Of a stretch of 32,035 nucleotides of DNA, positions 6,573 to 17,252 are shown in pieces. The stretch covers positions 1 through 32,035 of the forward strand of contig NZ_UEYQ01000033.1 in assembly GCF_900492205.1 (NCBI RefSeq). The letters run 5' to 3'. The first letter of the stretch is position 1. Each line of letters opens with the position of its first letter. A program made the translations under genes and the position numbers. The notes under the pieces were generated by a model, which was not told the origin of the DNA, ran no database searches, and was given only the letters and a program-made list of their open reading frames with translations. The DNA comes from Ciceribacter sp. T2.26MG-112.2. Lineage in GTDB: Bacteria; Pseudomonadota; Alphaproteobacteria; Rhizobiales; Rhizobiaceae.

Positions 6573-7787
6573 TCAGATCGCCTGGCCGGCGAGAAGCTTC
6601 GGCGCGCCGCCATTGGCCGTGCCGGCCGCCTCACGGATGAAATAGGATTTCAATCCCGGCAGCCGGTCGACAAGCCCGAGCCCGACATCACGGATGACCC
6701 TGAGAGGCGTGAAATCGTTGGAGAACATCCGGTTCAGCACATCGGTGGTCACACCCATGCGGAAGGTGTCGAAGCGGCGCCAGGTCTGGTAGCGCTCGAG
6801 CACGTTGAGGTCGCCGATATCGAGCCCCAGCCGGTCGGCATCGACAATGGTTTCGGCCAGAGCCGCCACATCCTTGAAGCCGAGATTGAGGCCCTGGCCG
6901 GAGATCGGGTGAATGCCGTGCGCGGCGTCGCCGGCCAGCGCGATGCGCGGCGCGACGAATTCGCGGGCAAGCGTCAACCCGAGCGGAAAGGCCCGCCGGT
7001 CGCCGCTTGCGCGAATCTGGCCCAGCTTATGACCGAAGCGACGCTCGAGTTCCTCTTCAAACACCAGATCGTCGGCGGCCACCAGCCGGTCGGCATCCGC
7101 CGTGCGTTCGGTCCACACCAGCGACGAGCGATTGCCCTTGAGCGGCAGGATGGCGAAGGGGCCGGACGGCAGGAAATGCTCTTCCGCCGCGCCCTCATGC
7201 GGCCGTTCGTGCTCGACCGTCGTGACGATGCCCGATTGGCCGTAGTCCCAGGTGACGGTCTTGATCCCGGCCATGTCGCGCAGCTTGGAGCGCACCCCGT
7301 CACAGGCCACGACCAGCCGCGCCGAAACGATCGAACCGTCAGACAGCGAAAGTTCCGCCGAAGGTCCGGTATTCTTGAAACCGACCGCACGCACGCCGTG
7401 ACGGATGGCGATACCTGCCTTGTCGCAGGCCTCGCGCAGCGCCCCGACCATGGCGACATTCGGGATCATGTGGGCGAACGGACGCCCCTCTTCCACCGCA
7501 CCGTCGAAGGTGAGGAATACCGGGCGCACCGGGTCGGATGTCTTGGAATCGGTGACGATCATCCTGGTGATCGGTTGGGCCTCCGGCGCGATGCGGTCCC
7601 ATATGCCGAAAACCTCCAGCATCTTGGTCGCGGCAGCAATAATCGCCGAGGCGCGCGGGTCCTTTTGCCAGACACCTTCCGGCGCCGCCTCGATCACCTC
7701 GACGCTGAGATGCGGCGCCGCCTGCTTGACTGCGACGGCGGCCGAAAGGCCGACATAGCCACCGCCGACGATCAGCAAATCCAGCAT
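6573..7787 (-). CDS. UbiH/UbiF-family FAD-dependent hydroxylase
   Basis: A 404-aa class A flavoprotein monooxygenase of the ubiquinone-biosynthesis type, which hydroxylates the quinone ring using O2 and reduced flavin. Visible motifs are the N-terminal dinucleotide-binding GGGYVGLSAAVA (about residue 8), the central ACDGVRSKLRD motif contacting FAD and NADPH, and the GDAAHGIHPISGQGLNLG flavin-binding motif near residue 290. Family members differ in which ring carbon they hydroxylate (C5, C6, or several positions as in UbiL-like alphaproteobacterial enzymes), and this cannot be told from sequence alone. It is divergent from tesB, sharing an 85-bp region that contains CTATATAG. Confidence 0.9.
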   Translation of the reverse strand: MLDLLIVGGGYVGLSAAVAVKQAAPHLSVEVIEAAPEGVWQKDPRASAIIAAATKMLEVFGIWDRIAPEAQPITRMIVTDSKTSDPVRPVFLTFDGAVEEGRPFAHMIPNVAMVGALREACDKAGIAIRHGVRAVGFKNTGPSAELSLSDGSIVSARLVVACDGVRSKLRDMAGIKTVTWDYGQSGIVTTVEHERPHEGAAEEHFLPSGPFAILPLKGNRSSLVWTERTADADRLVAADDLVFEEELERRFGHKLGQIRASGDRRAFPLGLTLAREFVAPRIALAGDAAHGIHPISGQGLNLGFKDVAALAETIVDADRLGLDIGDLNVLERYQTWRRFDTFRMGVTTDVLNRMFSNDFTPLRVIRDVGLGLVDRLPGLKSYFIREAAGTANGGAPKLLAGQAI

Positions 7788-7872
7788 GGCGAATTTCCTT
7801 TGCCCTTGTGCATGTCCTTGCTCCTATATAGATCAGCCTTGAACTAGTTCCTATAAGCGGGGCCGCGCTATT

Positions 7873-8757
7873 ATGCCGAATTCGAGCGAAAATCCCACCG
7901 CCATGGACCAGCTGATCGAGACGCTGGATCTCGAAAAGCTGGAGGAAAACCTGTTCCGCGGCAAAAGCCCGCAGAACGGCTGGCAGCGCGTCTTCGGCGG
8001 CCAGGTCATCGCCCAGGCGCTGATGGCCGCCCAGCGCTGCGTCGACAACGACCGGCGCGTCCATTCGCTGCACGCCTATTTCGTTCGGCCCGGCGATCCC
8101 ACCGTGCCGATCATCTTCGAGGTCGAGCGGACCCGCGACGGATCGAGCTTCACCACCCGGCGCGTCGTCGCCGTGCAGCATGGCAAGACCATCTTCGCCA
8201 TGTCCTGCTCGTTCCAGATCGAGGAACCCGGCTACGATCACCAGATGGCCATGCCCAGCGTGGCCGACGCGGGACAACTGGTCGGCGAAAAGGAATTCCG
8301 CGAGCTCTTCCTCGCCCAGGCGCCGGAAGGGGTGAAACGCTATTGGGGACGCGAGCGGCCGATCGAGATCCGGCCGGTATCGCTCACCCACTACATCTCC
8401 AACGAGAAACTCGACCCGAACGCGCATATCTGGGTCCGCACCACCGGGCCCGTTCCCGACGACCACCACTATCACTCCGCGGTTCTCGCCTATCTGTCCG
8501 ACATGACGCTGCTCGACACCTCGCTTTATCCGCACGGCACGTCGATCTTCGATCCGCAGATCCAGCCCGCCAGCCTCGACCACGCCATGTGGTTCCACCG
8601 TCCGTCGAAGCTCGACGACTGGCTGCTTTACACCCAGGACAGCCCGAGCGCGTCGGGCGCCCGCGGCATGACGCGCGGCAGCATTTATGGCCGCGACGGA
8701 ACGCTCATTGCCTCGGTCGCCCAGGAAGGCCTGATCCGCAAAAGAGCAAACGCATAA
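7873..8757 (+). CDS. tesB: Acyl-CoA thioesterase II
   Basis: A 294-aa double-hotdog thioesterase that hydrolyses acyl-CoA to free fatty acid and CoA in the cytoplasm. Typical elements are the N-terminal LFRGKSPQNGWQRVFGGQV with the FGGQV motif, VHSLHAYFVRPGD, and the second hotdog with PASLDHAMWFHRP (catalytic Asp), the YTQDSPS segment and the C-terminal SVAQEGLIR (catalytic Gln). Length and motif order agree with E. coli TesB. A rhizobial-style promoter may lie in the shared upstream region (TTGCCC 7800, CTATAT 7824). No thiamine or fatty-acid genes are next to it. Confidence 0.94.
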   Translation: MPNSSENPTAMDQLIETLDLEKLEENLFRGKSPQNGWQRVFGGQVIAQALMAAQRCVDNDRRVHSLHAYFVRPGDPTVPIIFEVERTRDGSSFTTRRVVAVQHGKTIFAMSCSFQIEEPGYDHQMAMPSVADAGQLVGEKEFRELFLAQAPEGVKRYWGRERPIEIRPVSLTHYISNEKLDPNAHIWVRTTGPVPDDHHYHSAVLAYLSDMTLLDTSLYPHGTSIFDPQIQPASLDHAMWFHRPSKLDDWLLYTQDSPSASGARGMTRGSIYGRDGTLIASVAQEGLIRKRANA

Positions 8758-8779
8758 TTTTCTAGCAATCGCGATTTTT

Positions 8780-8796
8780 TGCTCATTTTTTGTGCG
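8780..8796 (+). promoter_or_regulatory. Possible NtrC-binding site upstream of glnK
   Basis: TGCTC and TTGTGCG are arranged as a 17-bp imperfect dyad resembling the NtrC enhancer (TGCACC-N4-TGGTGCA). It lies about 85 bp upstream of the sigma-54 promoter, a normal distance. The left half-site departs from consensus, so the call is weak. Confidence 0.35.
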
Positions 8797-8879
8797 CACA
8801 TCCGCCGATCAAATGCCCTTTTATTAGGGCGCGATTCTATCGTCTTTATATTTCAATAACTTATAGGCCAATTTCAAAC

Positions 8880-8895
8880 TGGCACATACTTTGAA
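8880..8895 (+). promoter_or_regulatory. Sigma-54 (RpoN) promoter of glnK-amtB
   Basis: TGGCAC (8880-8885), five bases, then TTGAA (8891-8895) matches the -24/-12 layout TGGCAC-N5-TTGCA, except for A instead of C in the -12 element. Its position 86 bp upstream of glnK fits nitrogen-regulated transcription driven by NtrC under nitrogen limitation. Confidence 0.65.
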
Positions 8896-8980
8896 TGTCA
8901 TCTCCCAGTCACCCGGCGTTTTTCCTGCCGGGGGCAGGAGAGTCGGCTGGGGCCGAGGACAAGCAAAGGATGGGAACCAG

Positions 8981-9319
8981 ATGAAGATTGTGATGGCCAT
9001 CATCAAGCCGTTCAAGCTGGATGAGGTGCGCGAAGCCCTCACCGCTGTTGGCATTCAGGGCCTGACCGTGACCGAAGTGAAGGGTTACGGCCGCCAGAAG
9101 GGGCACACTGAAATCTACCGCGGCACGGAATACGCCGTGAGCTTTCTGCCGAAATTGAAGATCGAGATCGCCGTTGCCTCCGAACTCGCGGACAAGGCCG
9201 TCGAAGCGATCGCCGCTGCGGCCAAGACCGGCCAGATCGGCGACGGCAAGATCTTCGTTTACGCGATCGACCAGGCCGTGCGCATCCGCACCGGCGAAAC
9301 CAATTCTGAAGCTTTGTAA
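8981..9319 (+). CDS. glnK: PII nitrogen regulatory protein GlnK
   Basis: A 112-aa PII signal protein; a homotrimer that senses 2-oxoglutarate, ATP/ADP and, through uridylylation, glutamine. The T-loop contains the modified Tyr51 (HTEIYRGTEYAV), the N-terminal MKIVMAIIKPFKLDEVREAL signature is intact, and the C-terminal signature KTGQIGDGKIFV is present. Being directly upstream of amtB identifies it as GlnK rather than GlnB: it blocks the ammonium channel when nitrogen is sufficient. The start at 8981 gives the canonical length and follows AAGGATGGGAA. The gap to amtB is 27 bp, so the two form an operon. Confidence 0.96.
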   Translation: MKIVMAIIKPFKLDEVREALTAVGIQGLTVTEVKGYGRQKGHTEIYRGTEYAVSFLPKLKIEIAVASELADKAVEAIAAAAKTGQIGDGKIFVYAIDQAVRIRTGETNSEAL

Positions 9320-9346
9320 GAACGGCTGTTAGGGGAGTTGTTTCTG

Positions 9347-10780
9347 ATGTCATTTTCCAAGTTTTCTTCCGCTTTCGGGGCCCTGGGCGTGGCCACGGCC
9401 GGCGCGCTTGCGCCGGTCATCGCCTTTGCCCAGGAAGCGGCCCCGGCCGCTGCCGAAGCAGCCGCCGCCGCAGCCCCGGCCATGACCGTCGACAAGGGTG
9501 ACACCACCTGGATGCTCATTTCGTCGATCCTGGTCCTGCTGATGATCGTTCCCGGTCTCGCCCTGTTCTACGGCGGCCTCGTCCGCACCAAGAACATGCT
9601 GTCGGTTCTCATGCAGGTGATGATGATCACCGCCGTCGCCATGCTCGTCTGGGTGACCTACGGCTACTCGCTCGCCTTCACCGACGGCGGCTCGCTCAAC
9701 AGCTTCGTCGGCGGCTTTTCCAAGGTCTTCCTCGCCGGCGTCGACACCACGACCATGGCAGAGAGCTTCTCCAAGGGTGTGGCTATTCCGGAACTGGTCT
9801 TCGTCTGCTTCCAGATGACCTTCGCCGCCATCACCCCCGCCCTGATCGTCGGCGCCTTCGCCGAGCGCATCAAGTTCTCCGCCGTTATCCTCTTCACCAT
9901 CCTGTGGCTCACCTTCGTCTACTTCCCGATGGCGCACATGGTGTGGTTCTGGGGCGGCCCGAGCGCCTATGACGGCCCGACCGGCCTGATCTTCGGCTTC
10001 GGCGCCATCGACTTCGCCGGCGGCACGGTCGTCCATATCAATGCGGGTATCGCAGGTCTGGTCGGCGCTCTCATGGTCGGCAAGCGTACCGGCTTCGGCA
10101 AGGACATGATGGCTCCGCACTCCATGACCCTCACCATGGTCGGCGCGGCACTGCTCTGGGTTGGCTGGTTCGGTTTCAATGCCGGTTCCAACCTGGAATC
10201 CAACGCCTATGCGGCACTTGCAATGATGAACACCTTCGTCGCGACCGCTGCTGCCATCGTCTCCTGGGCGATCGTAGAAACCCTGTCGCGTGGCAAGGCC
10301 TCCATGCTCGGTGCTGCGTCCGGCGCCGTTGCGGGCCTCGTCGTCGTCACCCCGGCCGCCGGCTTTGTCGGTCCGATGGGCGCCATCATCATGGGCCTCA
10401 TCGTCTCCCCGGTCTGCTACTTCTTCGTCTCCACGGTGAAGAACAAGTTCGGCTATGACGACACGGCCGACGTCTTCGGCGTACACGGCATCGGCGGCAT
10501 CATCGGTGCGATCCTCACCGGTGTGTTCGTCAATCCCGCTCTCGGCGGCGCCGGTATCGTCGACTACTCGACGGCCGACTTCGCAGCCGGCTATGCCGGT
10601 ACCGCGACCCAGGTCTGGGCTCAGCTCAAGGGCGTGATCGTCACCGTTCTCTGGTCGGGCATCCTCTCGGCGATCCTCTACAAGGTCGTCGATCTGGTCG
10701 TCGGCCTGCGCGTTCCGGTCGAAGCCGAGCGCGAAGGTCTCGACCTCGCCTCGCACGGCGAAGCAGCCTACCACTCCTAA
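9347..10780 (+). CDS. amtB: Ammonium transporter AmtB
   Basis: A 477-aa inner-membrane ammonium channel of the Amt/Rh family. It begins with a cleavable-looking signal sequence ending near AFAQEA, then an Ala/Pro-rich stretch, then eleven expected membrane spans starting at TTWMLISSILVLLMIVPGLA. The pore twin histidines are in GGTVVHINAGIAG and VFGVHGIGGIIGA. The ATG at 9347 is chosen because AGGGGAG (9331-9337) sits nine bases before it; a TTG at 9338 is too close. A 10-bp perfect GC hairpin (10789-10812) follows the stop, and a full terminator lies at 10854-10880. GlnK upstream should gate it. Confidence 0.96.
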   Translation: MSFSKFSSAFGALGVATAGALAPVIAFAQEAAPAAAEAAAAAAPAMTVDKGDTTWMLISSILVLLMIVPGLALFYGGLVRTKNMLSVLMQVMMITAVAMLVWVTYGYSLAFTDGGSLNSFVGGFSKVFLAGVDTTTMAESFSKGVAIPELVFVCFQMTFAAITPALIVGAFAERIKFSAVILFTILWLTFVYFPMAHMVWFWGGPSAYDGPTGLIFGFGAIDFAGGTVVHINAGIAGLVGALMVGKRTGFGKDMMAPHSMTLTMVGAALLWVGWFGFNAGSNLESNAYAALAMMNTFVATAAAIVSWAIVETLSRGKASMLGAASGAVAGLVVVTPAAGFVGPMGAIIMGLIVSPVCYFFVSTVKNKFGYDDTADVFGVHGIGGIIGAILTGVFVNPALGGAGIVDYSTADFAAGYAGTATQVWAQLKGVIVTVLWSGILSAILYKVVDLVVGLRVPVEAEREGLDLASHGEAAYHS

Positions 10781-10853
10781 GCGCATTCGCCGCGCCGGTT
10801 CGCCGGCGCGGCTCCTCCACCCGTCGCGGCCGTCGAGAGACGCGCCGCCTCCG

Positions 10854-10880
10854 CCCGGACCTCACCGTCCGGGTTTTTTT
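10854..10880 (+). terminator. Intrinsic terminator of glnK-amtB
   Basis: CCCGGAC (10854-10860) and GTCCGGG (10867-10873) form a 7-bp stem with a CTCACC loop, followed by seven T. It isolates the nitrogen operon from ftsK. Confidence 0.9.
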
Positions 10881-10912
10881 ATGCCATCCGCCGGGCGCCG
10901 CGCAAACGGGAT

Positions 10913-10931
10913 GGTTAATGCTCGATTAACC
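10913..10931 (+). promoter_or_regulatory. CtrA-box-like palindrome upstream of ftsK
   Basis: The site reads GGTTAA-TGCTCGA-TTAACC. It contains TTAA-N7-TTAAC exactly, the full consensus for the cell-cycle regulator CtrA, and because of the flanking GG/CC the whole 19-bp site is an inverted repeat. It lies 87 bp upstream of the ftsK start. Direct regulation by CtrA is inferred from the match. Confidence 0.6.
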
Positions 10932-11017
10932 CTCGCCCGTGTACTGTACCGCGGAGTCATGGCCGGGCACGTGCGCACGCATCCGGCCGACCTCTCGGGC
11001 CAGATGCAGTCACACGG

Positions 11018-13717
<2,700 letters not shown>

Positions 13718-13840
13718 ACCAAGCGGCCCGCCGGGCGTTGCCTGCCTGGCAGGCCCGTTGGCCGCACCGCGTTTCGCCCGCTCGGCCATGAAGACGCCGT
13801 CTTCTTCGGCGATGCAGGGCACCATATGAAGGAGTTCCGG

Positions 13841-14500
13841 ATGACTGAACACACAATCGAACGCCTGGCGGGCCTTCCGGCATCGACGACGCGGCGCCAG
13901 TTCGTCGCAGGCACCATGGCGGGCTTTGCGCTCGCCGCCCTGCCGATGTCGGCGATGGCCGCCGCCGATCCTGCCGCGGCGCAGAGGATCGCCGATCATT
14001 TCTCCTCGGTGAAGACGATGATGGGCGAATTCGTCCAGTTCGGCCCGCGCGGCGAGCAGACCGGCGGCAAGTTCTTCATCCAGCGCCCCGGCAAGCTGCG
14101 CTTCAACTATGAGAAGCCCTCGCCGATGCGGGTCATTGCCGACGGCAAGAACGTCGTCATCGGCAACATGAAGCTCAAGACCTGGGATCTCTATCCGCTG
14201 TCGAAGACACCGCTCAGCCTGCTGCTGTCGGAGAAGATCGACCTCGGCCACCAGATGGTGCGCGACGTCAAGCAGGAGGCGGACCTCACCACCATCGTGC
14301 TCGGCGACAAGACCATTTTCGGCGATTCCACCATCACCCTGATGTTCGACCCGAAGACTTTCGACCTGCGCCAGTGGACGATCACCGATGTCCAGGCCAA
14401 GGATACGTCCGTGATGATCTTCAACGTCCAGAACGGCGTCCAGCTCGACCCGAGCGTTTTCGAGATCCCCTACGCCGACGTGCACGGCCAGAAGCGCTGA
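13841..14500 (+). CDS. lolA: Outer-membrane lipoprotein carrier protein LolA, with Tat-type signal
   Basis: A 219-aa periplasmic chaperone that ferries lipoproteins from LolCDE to the outer membrane. After the signal the LolA beta-barrel features are recognisable: QRIADHFSSVKTMMGEFVQFG, the GKFFIQRPGKLRFNYEKPSP strand pair and LMFDPKTFDLRQWTITD. The leader is unusual: it has an n-region of 17 residues followed by TRRQFV (Arg18, Arg19), a hydrophobic stretch and a SAMA cleavage site at about residue 40, which looks like a twin-arginine (Tat) signal rather than a Sec signal. The ATG at 13841 is preferred because AAGGAG precedes it. It lies 123 bp after ftsK and is followed by a hairpin. Confidence 0.9.
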   Translation: MTEHTIERLAGLPASTTRRQFVAGTMAGFALAALPMSAMAAADPAAAQRIADHFSSVKTMMGEFVQFGPRGEQTGGKFFIQRPGKLRFNYEKPSPMRVIADGKNVVIGNMKLKTWDLYPLSKTPLSLLLSEKIDLGHQMVRDVKQEADLTTIVLGDKTIFGDSTITLMFDPKTFDLRQWTITDVQAKDTSVMIFNVQNGVQLDPSVFEIPYADVHGQKR

Positions 14501-14520
14501 TCAAGACCTCCCCTGTGGAG

Positions 14521-14554
14521 AAAGGGCGCCCCGCTTGCAGCAGTGGCGCCCTTT
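14521..14554. terminator. Strong hairpin after lolA
   Basis: AAAGGGCGCC (14521-14530) pairs perfectly with GGCGCCCTTT (14545-14554), a 10-bp stem with a 14-nt loop. The T run is short (TTT within the stem), so it may be a weak or bidirectional terminator between lolA and xthA, only 57 bp before the xthA start. Confidence 0.5.
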
Positions 14555-14611
14555 GGCTGTTCAGGCCTTGCGAAATTGCCTAAGCCTGCAGTCAAAGCGG
14601 GAGCAGACGGC

Positions 14612-15415
14612 ATGGACCTTTCGATCACCACCTGGAACATCAACTCGGTCAGGCTCCGCCTGCCGCTGGTCGAGGATTTCCTGAAAGGCACGCGCCCGGA
14701 CATCCTCTGCCTGCAGGAGATCAAGTGCCAGAACGACGAGTTCCCGGCCGATGCGCTGAAGGCGCTCGGCTACGACAACATCATCCTTCACGGCCAGAAG
14801 GGCTATCACGGCGTGGCGATCGCCTCGCGCTTTCCCTTAACCGAGGACCATCGACAGGACTATTGCGGCGTCGGCGATTCGCGCCACATCTCGGCGATCT
14901 TCGAATGGGGCGGCCGGCGCATCCGCATCCATAACTTCTACGTTCCGGCCGGCGGCGACGAGCCTGATCGCACGATCAACCCGAAATTCGGCCACAAGCT
15001 CGATTTCATCCGCGAGATGCGCGACCTGAAGGCCGGCGCCGAACCCGGCGTCTCGGCGATCCTGGTCGGCGACCTCAACATCGCGCCGCTCGAAAACGAC
15101 GTCTGGTCGCACAAGCAGATGCTGAAGATCATCAGCCATACGCCGGTCGAGACCGAAGGCCTGCTTGATGTCATGCGCGAGGGCGGCTGGGTCGACCTGA
15201 TGCGCCATCACGTGCCGGCCGACCAGAAGCTCTACACCTGGTGGAGCTACCGGGCCAAGGACTGGGCCGCCGCCGACCGCGGCCGGCGCCTCGACCATAT
15301 CTGGTCTTCGCCCGACCTCACCGACCACCTGCGCACCATCGAAATCCTCAAGGAGGCACGCGGCTGGGAACGACCATCGGACCACGTGCCGGTCACCGCC
15401 CGCTTCTCGCTCTAG
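14612..15415 (+). CDS. xthA: Exodeoxyribonuclease III / AP endonuclease
   Basis: A 267-aa member of the exonuclease-endonuclease-phosphatase family that cleaves DNA at abasic sites and removes 3' blocking groups during base excision repair. The start TTWNINSVRLR, the catalytic Glu in DILCLQEIKCQ, HNFYVPAGG, the metal/base residues in LVGDLNIAP and the terminal SDHVPVTA with its catalytic His are all present. Start chosen at 14612 because GCGGGAG lies about 8 bases before it. It converges on the minus-strand cyclic-nucleotide-binding gene, ending 23 bp away. Confidence 0.95.
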   Translation: MDLSITTWNINSVRLRLPLVEDFLKGTRPDILCLQEIKCQNDEFPADALKALGYDNIILHGQKGYHGVAIASRFPLTEDHRQDYCGVGDSRHISAIFEWGGRRIRIHNFYVPAGGDEPDRTINPKFGHKLDFIREMRDLKAGAEPGVSAILVGDLNIAPLENDVWSHKQMLKIISHTPVETEGLLDVMREGGWVDLMRHHVPADQKLYTWWSYRAKDWAAADRGRRLDHIWSSPDLTDHLRTIEILKEARGWERPSDHVPVTARFSL

Positions 15416-15438
15416 CCTAATTCCGGCAAGGGCACGCG

Positions 15439-15894
15439 TCAGTCGAAGCGGTGGGCCATCGCGGCCGCCCCGTCGATCAGGCTGGCGATCGCCGCCCGAA
15501 TGCGCCCTTCGACCACGGCGGCCATCTCCGGATATTCCTCCAGCAGGCGGTGGAACAGCGCGCGGGTGATGCGGATCACGTCGGCGTCCTCGAGCGCGAT
15601 CGCCGTGAACTTGCGCTCGACCATCGACACCAGCGCCAGCTCCGACAGCATGACGCCCGGCCCGGCCACGCCCTCGACCCTGGGTTTGCCGCCGCGTGCA
15701 AGCGATGAAAGCTCGAATGTGCCTCTCGCCACCACATAGGCGCACTCGGCTGGCGACTTTTCGCGAAACAGGGCCTGACCGGCCCCCACCGGCCGATGCT
15801 CGGCGCCAAAGGCGATCAGCCGCAGCTGGTCGGAGCTGAGCCCGGCAAACAGCGGCACCTTGGCCAGAAGCTCGATATCGTCGGCAAGCGCCAT
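15439..15894 (-). CDS. Single-domain cyclic-nucleotide-binding (Crp-type) protein
   Basis: A 151-aa protein made almost entirely of one cNMP-binding beta-roll (residues about 10-125): VPLFAGLSSDQLRLIAFGAEHRPV at the start (long N-cap helix and first strand) and PGVMLSELALVSMVERKFTAIA where the phosphate-binding cassette would be. The cassette lacks the canonical GExAL[...]RxA arginine pattern, so ligand binding is uncertain. There is no C-terminal helix-turn-helix, so it is not a transcription factor by itself. It follows the response regulator gene by 15 bp on the same strand. I recall the same pairing beside OtpR in Brucella, where it is labelled a cAMP-dependent protein kinase regulatory subunit; this has not been checked. 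Confidence 0.8.
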   Translation of the reverse strand: MALADDIELLAKVPLFAGLSSDQLRLIAFGAEHRPVGAGQALFREKSPAECAYVVARGTFELSSLARGGKPRVEGVAGPGVMLSELALVSMVERKFTAIALEDADVIRITRALFHRLLEEYPEMAAVVEGRIRAAIASLIDGAAAMAHRFD

Positions 15895-15909
15895 GGGGAA
15901 CTCCGGGGA

Positions 15910-16593
15910 TCAGGGAACGATCTTGTAGCCGCCGTTCTCGGTGACCAGGATCTCGGCATTGGAGGGATCGCGCTCGATCTTCTGGCGCAGGCGATAGACA
16001 TGGGTCTCGAGCGTGTGGGTCGTCACCCCGGAATTATAACCCCAGACCTCTTCCAGAAGCACGTCGCGGGTCACCACCTTCTGCCCGGCGCGATAGAGAT
16101 AGCGGATGATCGCCGCCTCCTTCTCCGTCAGGCGGATCTTCTTGCCATCCTCGGTGGTCAGGAGCTTCTGGCTCGGCTTGAACAGATAGGGCCCGACGCC
16201 GAAGGTCGCGTCCTCGCTCTGCTCGTGCTGGCGAAGCTGCGCCCGGATGCGGGCGAGCAGCACGGCGAAGCGGAACGGCTTGGTGACATAGTCGTTTGCG
16301 CCCGCTTCCAGCCCGAGGATCGTGTCGGAATCGGTGTCGTGGCCGGTCAGCATGATCACCGGGGCCTTGAAACCGCCCTTGCGCAACAGCTTGACCGCTT
16401 CGCGTCCGTCCATGTCGGGAAGCCCGACATCCATGATCAACAGATCCACTTGGCCGCTGCGCGCCGCCTGTATGCCCTTGGTCGCGGTCTCTGCCTCCGT
16501 GAGCGTGAATTCCTCGTGGAGCGACAGCTGCTCGACCAGCGTTTCGCGCAGGTCGTTGTCGTCATCCACCAGAAGAATGGTCCGCACAGTCAT
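15910..16593 (-). CDS. OmpR-family response regulator, CenR/OtpR-like
   Basis: A 227-aa two-domain regulator. The receiver (1-120) has the acidic pocket DDD at 10-12, the phospho-acceptor Asp55 in LLIMDVGLPDMDG, the switch Thr in MLTGHD and Lys in VTKPFR. The C-terminal winged helix (about 130-227) has RLTEKEAAIIRYLYRAG and the recognition region THTLETHVYRLRQKIE. Conservation of the receiver start (TILLVDDDNDLRETLVEQLSLHEEF) resembles the alphaproteobacterial envelope-stress regulator called CenR or OtpR; this assignment rests on memory, not a search. No histidine kinase is adjacent. It is divergent, over 93 bp, from an L,D-transpeptidase gene, which would make sense for an envelope regulator. 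Confidence 0.88.
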   Translation of the reverse strand: MTVRTILLVDDDNDLRETLVEQLSLHEEFTLTEAETATKGIQAARSGQVDLLIMDVGLPDMDGREAVKLLRKGGFKAPVIMLTGHDTDSDTILGLEAGANDYVTKPFRFAVLLARIRAQLRQHEQSEDATFGVGPYLFKPSQKLLTTEDGKKIRLTEKEAAIIRYLYRAGQKVVTRDVLLEEVWGYNSGVTTHTLETHVYRLRQKIERDPSNAEILVTENGGYKIVP

Positions 16594-16686
16594 AAGATCT
16601 TCCCGTTTTCGTTCGCGCCGTCCGTCTTGGCGTGCCTGTTCGAAGTGCTATGAATACACCGATCTTCACAGGCAAAGCAAAATCTC

Positions 16687-17244
16687 GTGACCCGCTTACG
16701 AAAAACAACGGACAAATCCCACAGCAAGAGCGGACATATTGTCGTCCGAAGGGCGCCGGGCAAGGCAACGCAGGCGATCCTGCAGTACGGGCCGCTACGC
16801 CTGCGTGCTGCGCTCGGCCGTTCCGGGATCACCAGTTGCAAGCGCGAGGGCGACGGCGCAACGCCCCGTGCCACGATGCGGCTGATCTCCGCCTACCGGC
16901 GTGGCGACCGCATGGGCGCCCTTGCGACCGGCCTGACGATGCGGCGCATCCGGAACGACATGCTCTGGTGCGACGCCCCCGCCCACCCCGCCTACAACCG
17001 ACCGGTCAGGGCGCCCTTTGCCGCCAGCCATGAAAAGCTCACCCGCGACGACCGGCTCTATGACATCTGCATCGTCATGGACTGGAACGTCACCGAGCGC
17101 CGGCGCGGCTGCGGCTCGGCGATCTTCTTCCACATCGCCCGAGAAGGCTACGCGCCGACCGAGGGCTGTGTCGCGCTCTCGCCTGCCGACATGCGCCGGC
17201 TGCTGCCATATCTTACCGACCGGACCCTGCTCACGGTCCTTTGA
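16687..17244 (+). CDS. L,D-transpeptidase family (YkuD-domain) protein
   Basis: A 185-aa protein with a YkuD catalytic domain: HIAREGYAPTEGCVALS places His149 and the nucleophile Cys161 at the spacing of L,D-transpeptidases, which crosslink peptidoglycan by 3-3 bonds or attach proteins to it. VCDI-like strand YDICIVMDWN and a late RLLPYL helix also fit. No Sec or Tat signal or membrane segment is obvious at the basic N-terminus (MTRLRKTTDKSHSKSGHIVV), unlike most periplasmic members, so either export is unconventional or the start lies elsewhere. It is divergent from the CenR/OtpR-like regulator and convergent with the phosphatase gene 8 bp away. Confidence 0.85.
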   Translation: MTRLRKTTDKSHSKSGHIVVRRAPGKATQAILQYGPLRLRAALGRSGITSCKREGDGATPRATMRLISAYRRGDRMGALATGLTMRRIRNDMLWCDAPAHPAYNRPVRAPFAASHEKLTRDDRLYDICIVMDWNVTERRRGCGSAIFFHIAREGYAPTEGCVALSPADMRRLLPYLTDRTLLTVL

Positions 17245-17252
17245 GCACCGGC

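Noticed and set aside
7800..7872. A shared bidirectional promoter for the flavin hydroxylase and tesB
   Set aside because: CTATATAG could serve as a -10 for tesB, but no convincing -35 was found for the hydroxylase direction, so it is mentioned only within the tesB entry.
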